Of a stretch of DNA of 27,517 nucleotides, positions 25,661-27,517 are shown one piece after another. Below the pieces are notes generated by a model that was given only the letters and a program-made list of their open reading frames with translations, had not been told where the DNA came from and searched no databases. This stretch comes from a virus. The stretch is from positions 1 through 27,517 of IMG/VR virus record IMGVR_UViG_3300025889_000765. One strand, written 5' to 3'. Every line of letters begins with the position of its first letter. The first letter of the stretch is position 1. A program made the translations under genes and the position numbers.

Positions 25661-26548
25661 CGTTTTCTCTTTTCCTTTCGTCTGTGAATAATTTAAGGAA
25701 AATGACTCGATCAGCTCTAGTCATCCCTCTTACATCGGCATAAGTAAAGCCACAATGCTTTACTAGTATATATGCTTCATATAAGATGATATCTAAGTTA
25801 AAGTAACTTATTATCTCATCGTAAAAAAATCTGGGCTTGTAGTGAGATCATTTACCTCCTCAAACCCGCAATGTTCGCATTGGAACAAAAAGTTTGTATT
25901 TAGTCCTATTTCGCTACTGCCAAGAGCATTTACAATAGCATGAATATCTTTTCTTGGTAGTTTGTCCATTACTTCAATCTTAACTTTAGTGCTTGAGTTT
26001 CCTGCAATGGATACTACAAATCTCCAAAGATTTTGATAAAGTTTTTCTGTTGGCTGCTCTAGCTCTGTTGCTGTTGCTCGACGGACTACAACCTTCTGCT
26101 TAATTACTGGAAGTTCTATTTCTCTAGTTTTTTCGAGAGGTTCGTCTGGATAGTTACAAGAGAATGTGTTTAATACATCTACCGTAAAAGAATTTTTCTC
26201 GTTGCAAGAATTGCAGAAAATATCAACATCATAATTAGATCCTACAGATAAATTCCTAATTTGTATAATTAAGAAAATTTTATCTTGTTGAATTAGACTT
26301 CTAGGATCAATATTCTCTTCTAAGCACCTAGAAATTAGAAGATTAATTGCTTGCGACTTATCTTTTAGAGCTAAAAGAGCTTTCTCATCGTCGAAAGTCA
26401 TTGCTCTTAAATGAACATACTCACTCTCTAGACCATAAATCTTACCGAGGGAGGGTAATCTAACCTCGGCTCTCTCTACCTCAGGAATACTTCCAAGTAT
26501 TTGGCTTACAATATCATCTAGATTGGTTTCTTGCGGATTATTAGTCAT
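25629..26548 (-). CDS. Predicted -1 frameshift fusion (gp26-like + 64-residue C-terminal extension), about 306 aa
   Basis: After Phe242 a -1 slip on T TTT TTT (25829-25823) would continue YDEIISYFNLDIILYEAYIL and so on to the stop at 25629. The -1 frame is open from 25847 to 25632. It contains no ATG, GTG or TTG before the methionine of VRGMTRADRV, which would remove the helical core. So this piece is unlikely to be translated on its own. The extension looks like a compact helical protein with a basic/acidic tail (FTDERKRENDEIERIQSSR), in the place where T4 gene 51 follows gene 26. Its end overlaps the next gene by 32 nt. The alternative is one missing T in a homopolymer, which would make this a single ordinary gene. 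Confidence 0.6.
25785..25829 (-). promoter_or_regulatory. Candidate -1 frameshift signal: slippery heptamer plus downstream stem-loop
   Basis: Seven T on the minus strand (25829-25823) read as TTT TTT in frame. Downstream, TAAGTTA (25810-25804) pairs perfectly with TAACTTA (25800-25794) around a 3-nt loop. GATGA (25820-25816) can pair with TCATC (25789-25785) as an outer stem. The spacer is 2 nt to the outer stem or 12 nt to the inner stem. AGGAGG lies 25 nt upstream of the heptamer, further than the usual stimulatory distance of about 10 nt. Confidence 0.5.
25811..26548 (-). CDS. Baseplate hub assembly protein, T4 gp26-like, 245 aa (zero-frame product)
   Basis: The layout matches the T4-type baseplate assembly family: an N-terminal helix, VRLPSLGKIYG and VHLRAMTFDDEKAL (about 29-58), INLLISRCLEENIDPRSL, then DKIFLIIQIRNLSVGSNY. 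Two CxxC pairs, Cys112/Cys115 and Cys224/Cys227, suggest one zinc site linking the two halves. ATG 26548 has AAAGGTG upstream. The final codons are PDFFTMR then stop; the FF codons plus the preceding T form a T TTT TTT heptamer. Family members act as catalysts of hub assembly rather than virion parts. The name gp26 is from memory of sequence style and the gene neighbourhood, so it is moderately sure. Confidence 0.7.
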   Translation of the reverse strand: MTNNPQETNLDDIVSQILGSIPEVERAEVRLPSLGKIYGLESEYVHLRAMTFDDEKALLALKDKSQAINLLISRCLEENIDPRSLIQQDKIFLIIQIRNLSVGSNYDVDIFCNSCNEKNSFTVDVLNTFSCNYPDEPLEKTREIELPVIKQKVVVRRATATELEQPTEKLYQNLWRFVVSIAGNSSTKVKIEVMDKLPRKDIHAIVNALGSSEIGLNTNFLFQCEHCGFEEVNDLTTSPDFFTMR

Positions 26549-26558
26549 ACTTTCACCT

Positions 26559-26571
26559 TTATAGCTATAAT
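26559..26571. promoter_or_regulatory. 12-bp palindrome with opposed -10-like elements between divergent genes
   Basis: TTATAGCTATAA (26559-26570) is a perfect palindrome in the 32-bp gap between the gp26-like and helicase genes. The plus strand contains TATAAT (26566-26571) only 9 nt before the helicase ATG. The minus strand contains TATAAA close to the gp26-like ribosome site. No -35 element is clear. Confidence 0.4.
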
Positions 26572-26580
26572 AGCAGCACT

Positions 26581-27517
26581 ATGCTGCTCAAAATTGGCAA
26601 ATTAAAGACACAAATTATTACAGATAACACTGAGCTACTAAAAGCCTTGCAGTATCATTATTCGGCTCAGTATCCTGGGGCTAGCTACTCTCGCGCACGC
26701 GGGCGAGGGTGGGATGGTAAAAAATACTTTGTTAGCCCCAAAGGAGTATTTAGCACCGGACTCCTAGAAGATGTTTGTTTGTCTCTCACCAAGCTCGGTA
26801 TCAAGTATGAGTTAGAGTGGTTTGAAGCGGAACCCTGCACAATCTCGCGTGAGACGGTCGAGAATTACGTTCTACGCGACTACCAACAGCAGAGCGTGGA
26901 CGAGGCTCTCAATCGGAAGCGATTGATTGTGAAGTCTCCTACAGGCTCAGGGAAGACCCTCATCATGGCTCAGATTATCAACAGCTTCCCAGACTCGATG
27001 ATCACTGTCCTATTCAATAGCAAGCACCTGCTGACCCAGAGCTACGAGTTCTTCAAGTCTTGTGGGATTGAGGATCTAGGGATCAACTTTGGGGAAGGAT
27101 TCCAACATGGGCGGATCATGCTCTCCACAGTTCAGAGTATTAAAAACATCATTGATCCGTATGTTGCTGAATCTAGAGTGTTAATGGTCGATGAGGTCCA
27201 CGAGTTCTGTATGGGAAAGGTAACACTGGCAGCAATCAGCAGTTTCCCTCAAGCGGACTTCCGATTTGGGTTCACAGCTACCCCACCGAAGGACAAGTAT
27301 AAGCTGCTGAACCTCAAGTCAGCTATGGGATCTGTTCACGAGGTTGTATCTGTTCAGGAACTGATCGAGGATGGGAACCTGACCAAGCCCATCATCAAGA
27401 CGATAAAGTTTGAGTATCCTGAAGAAGAGCTTGAAAATTCTTGGTATGATTCCTATAACGATGTCTACGACAAGTATGTTGTTCAGGACCAACAGAAAGA
27501 GAAATACCTTGTAGAAT
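26581..27517 (+). CDS. uvsW: UvsW-like superfamily 2 DNA helicase (partial, 3' end outside window)
   Basis: The frame is open from ATG 26581 to the right edge (312 codons). The N-terminal domain has SRARGRGWDGKKYFVSPKG then GVFSTGLL, like the 'f..GnWDG..rl......lp.Gl' DNA-binding domain of T4 UvsW. The helicase core follows: Q-like motif VLRDYQQQSVDEAL, Walker A SPTGSGKT (about residues 120-127), motif Ia LFNSKHLLTQ, Ib ILSTVQSIKN-like (MLSTVQSIKN), Walker B MVDEVHEF (DEVH) and motif III FGFTATPP. The second RecA-like domain is cut by the window. UvsW family helicases drive branch migration and fork regression and remove R-loops to switch phages to recombination-dependent replication. No Shine-Dalgarno sequence precedes the ATG. 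GC-rich codon use matches the primase and nuclease genes. Confidence 0.9.
   Translation, partial: MLLKIGKLKTQIITDNTELLKALQYHYSAQYPGASYSRARGRGWDGKKYFVSPKGVFSTGLLEDVCLSLTKLGIKYELEWFEAEPCTISRETVENYVLRDYQQQSVDEALNRKRLIVKSPTGSGKTLIMAQIINSFPDSMITVLFNSKHLLTQSYEFFKSCGIEDLGINFGEGFQHGRIMLSTVQSIKNIIDPYVAESRVLMVDEVHEFCMGKVTLAAISSFPQADFRFGFTATPPKDKYKLLNLKSAMGSVHEVVSVQELIEDGNLTKPIIKTIKFEYPEEELENSWYDSYNDVYDKYVVQDQQKEKYLVE

Noticed and set aside
25838-25862. Short frame MISLQAQIFLR with AGGAGG upstream, inside the end of the gp26-like gene
   Set aside because: Only 11 codons, and just 3 nt separate AGGAGG from the ATG. It does not reach the -1 extension frame.

Overview
The window is part of a large lytic-type tailed phage genome with a contractile tail (myovirus, T4 superfamily). 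Evidence is a near-complete baseplate and tail module (homologues of T4 gp26, tape measure, gp53, gp27, gp5, gp25, gp6 and a gp7 / P2-I type wedge protein) next to a UvsW-type helicase, a TOPRIM primase and a Cas4/RecB-type nuclease. The fibre architecture (QPVGLxLDK linkers, LamG domains, SFPLIDT repeats) and the gene set resemble phages of aquatic bacteria such as T4-like cyanophages and pelagiphages, but the host cannot be read from the sequence. I see no tRNA, rRNA, CRISPR array or insertion sequence.

Layout. Positions 1-22634 form one minus-strand late block transcribed right to left, with 1-4 nt overlaps or gaps under 20 nt: 164-aa unknown protein, tape measure, tube/baseplate-initiator candidate, gp53-like wedge, gp27-like hub, gp5-like spike, a 1240-aa baseplate protein ending in an esterase, gp25-like, gp6-like, gp7/I-like and a giant modular fibre that runs off the left edge. 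Positions 22724-24749 hold a small island of other genes: a 92-aa unknown (+), a PD-(D/E)XK nuclease (-) and a primase (+). Positions 24737-26548 return to minus-strand virion and assembly genes. From 26581 a plus-strand UvsW-like helicase runs off the right edge. The island splits the gp26-like assembly gene from the tape measure that such factors normally precede.

The strongest unusual signal is at 25823-25829. The gp26-like gene ends in a T TTT TTT heptamer four codons before its stop. The -1 frame stays open for 64 more codons that look like a conserved small assembly protein but have no start codon of their own, and a stem-loop follows. This is the layout of a tail-assembly-chaperone programmed -1 frameshift (lambda G/GT type), in a T4-like hub-assembly gene. 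A homopolymer sequencing error is the main alternative.

Other points of interest are: two paralogous SGNH/SASA esterase domains on different tail parts; a fibre domain of 24-residue repeats with exact 72-bp period, fixed scaffold residues and variable face residues; back-to-back divergent ATGs (CATATG) whose promoters and ribosome sites lie inside each other's coding sequence; a terminator for the structural operon embedded in the primase gene; and three GCTTGA boxes spaced 11 bp downstream of a candidate promoter.
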